NCBI GenBank assembly: GCA_030531285.1
Contig: JAUNNW010000060.1
Coordinates: forward strand, 1 to 8,000
Length of the DNA stretch: 8,000 bases
Source of the DNA: Synergistaceae bacterium
Lineage (GTDB): Bacteria > Synergistota > Synergistia > Synergistales > Synergistaceae
Reading direction: 5' to 3'
Position 1 is the first letter of the stretch; each line of letters starts with the position of its first letter. A model generated the notes under the pieces. It saw nothing but the letters and a program-made list of their open reading frames with translations. It ran no database searches and was not told the DNA's origin. Positions 6,520-8,000 of the stretch are shown one piece after another. Made by a program: the position numbers and the translations under genes.

Positions 6520-7773
6520 AAAAAGTTCAGAGATCTGTTTGCAGGAATTATACTTGGTGTCTTTATCACCGGAATAGCGGCCTATTTTGTGCCGCAGGCA
6601 GGGGCTGACAATATATGGCCGTTTACTCAGCAACAGCTTATAATAATGAAACAAGTTAAGGAAACGCTCAAAGAATATCAGGTTGACGGAGAGAAAAAAG
6701 GAAAAATAGACGATGACAAAATGTTCCACGGCGCAATGAAAGGCATCGTTTCTTCGCTTGAAGACCCGTACACGCGCTTTGTCACGCCGAAAGACCTTGA
6801 AGAAGAACTTATGCAGCTTAAAGGTGAATACGGCGGACTCGGCATGTATATCTCAATGAAAAACGACCGCGTAGTCGTCGTTTCGCCTATGGAAGGCACC
6901 CCTGCCGACAGAGCAGGTCTCAAACCGATGGACGAAATAGTAAAGGTTGACAGCACGAGCATTATAGGAAAGACAACCGAAGATGCTGTAAAACTTATGC
7001 GCGGTGACCCTGGAAAACCTGTAACTGTTTATATTCGCAGAAAAGGCGTTGATAAAACGCTTACCTTCAAAATGGTACGTGAAATGATTAAAATCAAGAC
7101 GGTCCGTTCGGAAATGATCGGAAACGATGTTGCCTACATTAAAATTAACCAATTCATTGAAAAAACGGGCAAAGACGTTGCAAGCGCGCTTAAGATGGCA
7201 AAAAGCAAAAAAGCCAAGGGAATCATCATTGACGTGCGCAACAACCCAGGCGGTCTGCTTCACGTATGCGTTGATGTCGCCTCTCAATTCATAGACGGCG
7301 GCTTGATAGTTTCCACAAAAGGACGTTTTGACCGCGCTAACGATACACTCTATGCTGACAATGGCAGAGCCACAAAACTTCCTGTCGTGCTTCTTATGAA
7401 CGAAGGCAGCGCAAGCGCATCAGAAATACTTGCAGGCGCAATTAAAGACCGCAAACGCGGAACGCTCATCGGAACAAAGAGCTTTGGCAAAGGCTCTGTA
7501 CAGACACTTTTTGACCTTCCCGACAAATCAGGCGTCTATATCACGATTGCGCGTTATGCCACGCCGTCAGGATTTATGCTTGACAAAAAAGGGCTTCAGC
7601 CTGATATAAAAATCGCCGGCGACGTTGAAAAAGACAAGAAAAAAGACAAACAGTTACAGAAAGCGCTTTCTGTACTGCGCGACAAAATAGCCGGAAGACC
7701 CGTAAAGGTTGACGCGCAGACCCCTGCCCAAAAGGCTTCGGGCAAAACTGCACCAAAAGCAAAGAAAAAATAA
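6517..7773 (+). CDS. ctpA: S41 family C-terminal processing protease (CtpA)
   Basis: 418 residues. A hydrophobic segment at 8-26 followed by AGA at 28-30 is a signal peptide or anchor, so the protein acts outside the cytoplasmic membrane. An N-terminal helical region with EDPYTRFVTP (82-91) precedes a PDZ domain at about 104-185 (YGGLGMYIS; GTPADRAGLKPMDEI). The S41 protease domain follows, with IDVRNNPGGLL at 238-248, the catalytic serine S300 in NEGSASASEILAGA (295-308) and the general base lysine K325 in SFGKGSVQT (322-330). The 25-residue spacing of Ser to Lys matches the family. A disordered Lys/Ala/Pro-rich tail (about 395-418) ends the protein. These proteases trim or degrade envelope proteins from the C-terminus; in Pseudomonas and E. 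coli the known targets include peptidoglycan hydrolases. Its place after the M23 gene suggests that protein is a substrate. It is the last gene before the tRNA promoter. Confidence 0.96.
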   Translation: MKKFRDLFAGIILGVFITGIAAYFVPQAGADNIWPFTQQQLIIMKQVKETLKEYQVDGEKKGKIDDDKMFHGAMKGIVSSLEDPYTRFVTPKDLEEELMQLKGEYGGLGMYISMKNDRVVVVSPMEGTPADRAGLKPMDEIVKVDSTSIIGKTTEDAVKLMRGDPGKPVTVYIRRKGVDKTLTFKMVREMIKIKTVRSEMIGNDVAYIKINQFIEKTGKDVASALKMAKSKKAKGIIIDVRNNPGGLLHVCVDVASQFIDGGLIVSTKGRFDRANDTLYADNGRATKLPVVLLMNEGSASASEILAGAIKDRKRGTLIGTKSFGKGSVQTLFDLPDKSGVYITIARYATPSGFMLDKKGLQPDIKIAGDVEKDKKKDKQLQKALSVLRDKIAGRPVKVDAQTPAQKASGKTAPKAKKK

Positions 7774-7783
7774 AAAAAAGTTA

Positions 7784-7811
7784 TTGACAGTCTCTGAAAT
7801 TAATGTATAAT
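7784..7811 (+). promoter_or_regulatory. consensus sigma-70-type promoter of the tRNA operon
   Basis: TTGACA (7784-7789) and TATAAT (7806-7811), both perfect, are separated by 16 bases. Transcription should start near 7817-7820, giving a leader of about 30 bases before tRNA-Val. It begins ten bases after the ctpA stop. The leader (TCGCTT near 7822 against AAGGCGA near 7841) can fold into a weak stem with a bulge, which may be part of 5' processing; I assign it no regulatory role. Confidence 0.92.
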
Positions 7812-7849
7812 CTTCCCTGTTGTCGCTTATGCGGTACGGCAAGGCGAGC

Positions 7850-7924
7850 GGGCGGATAGCTCAGCGGGAGAGCACCTGCCTTACACGCAGGGGGTCGTAG
7901 GTTCGAAACCTATTCCGCCCACCA
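7850..7924 (+). tRNA. tRNA-Val, anticodon UAC
   Basis: A full cloverleaf can be drawn. The acceptor is GGGCGGA (7850-7856) with TCCGCCC (7914-7920). The D stem is GCTC (7859-7862) with GAGC (7870-7873). The anticodon stem is CCTGC (7875-7879) with GCAGG (7887-7891), and its loop CTTACAC places TAC at 7882-7884. The T stem is GTAGG/CCTAT with loop TTCGAAA. The discriminator base is A (7921) and the CCA end (7922-7924) is encoded in the DNA. It reads GUA and, by wobble, other valine codons. It is the first gene of a tRNA operon. Confidence 0.97.
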
Positions 7925-7941
7925 TGACAACTTTTATAAGC

Positions 7942-8000
7942 GGAGCTGTAGCTCAGTTGGTTAGAGTGTCGGCCTGTCACGCCGAAGGTCGCGAGTTCGA
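7942..8000 (+). tRNA. tRNA-Asp, anticodon GUC, 3' part outside window
   Basis: The acceptor 5' strand is GGAGCTG (7942-7948). The D stem is GCTC (7951-7954) with GAGT (7964-7967, one G-U pair) around an AGTTGGTTA loop. The anticodon stem is TCGGC (7969-7973) with GCCGA (7981-7985), and the loop CTGTCAC has GTC at 7976-7978. The sequence stops in the T loop (GTTCGA), so the 3' acceptor strand is missing. Seventeen bases separate it from tRNA-Val with no promoter between, so both come from the same transcript. Confidence 0.95.

Noticed and set aside
7850..8000. tRNA genes as an integration site for a mobile element
   Set aside because: No integrase, direct repeat of a tRNA 3' end or change in composition is visible in the window; the tRNAs form an ordinary operon behind their own promoter.

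Overview
The window is one tightly packed set of plus-strand genes for envelope and cell-division functions, followed by the start of a tRNA operon. The gene set suggests a diderm anaerobe of the Synergistota, or less likely a deep-branching Firmicute: a DUF4321-type protein next to maf, a DUF5693 membrane protein paired with csaB, and ftsE-ftsX followed by an M23 (EnvC-like) hydrolase and a ctpA protease. The base composition is moderate and TTG/ATG starts are mixed. The organism assignment is an inference from gene content and order; no single marker in the window proves it.

Layout: 1-203 is the C-terminal end of a small DUF4321-like membrane protein. 203-796 is maf, a nucleotide pyrophosphatase. 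793-2649 is a DUF5693 polytopic membrane protein of unknown function. 2652-3659 is csaB, a polysaccharide pyruvyl transferase. 3675-4418 and 4411-5295 are ftsE and ftsX. 5299-6489 is a secreted coiled-coil plus LytM/M23 protein of the EnvC family. 6517-7773 is an S41 C-terminal processing protease. A consensus sigma-70-type promoter (7784-7811) follows, then tRNA-Val(UAC) at 7850-7924 and a tRNA-Asp(GUC) cut by the right edge. Gene junctions from 203 to 7773 are overlaps or gaps of at most 27 bases, so DUF4321 to ctpA is most likely one transcript whose promoter lies left of the window. There is no gene-free stretch over 300 bases.

How the genes may work together: FtsE (ATPase) and FtsX (membrane partner) normally transmit ATP-driven changes to an extracytoplasmic peptidoglycan hydrolase or its activator. 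Here the next gene is an EnvC-like coiled-coil protein that keeps all LytM catalytic residues, so it could cut peptidoglycan itself instead of only activating amidases. CtpA-family proteases are known in some bacteria to degrade M23 and NlpC/P60 hydrolases, so ctpA may set the level of this one. CsaB pyruvylates cell-wall polysaccharide that anchors SLH-domain proteins in the bacteria where it has been studied, and DUF5693 is probably a partner in that envelope pathway. Nothing points to a mobile element, defence system, CRISPR array or phage. This is a conserved housekeeping region with a few points worth checking: the intact M23 site, an ftsX amber stop in frame with the next gene, an atypical FtsE signature motif, and the CsaB/DUF5693 link to division genes.
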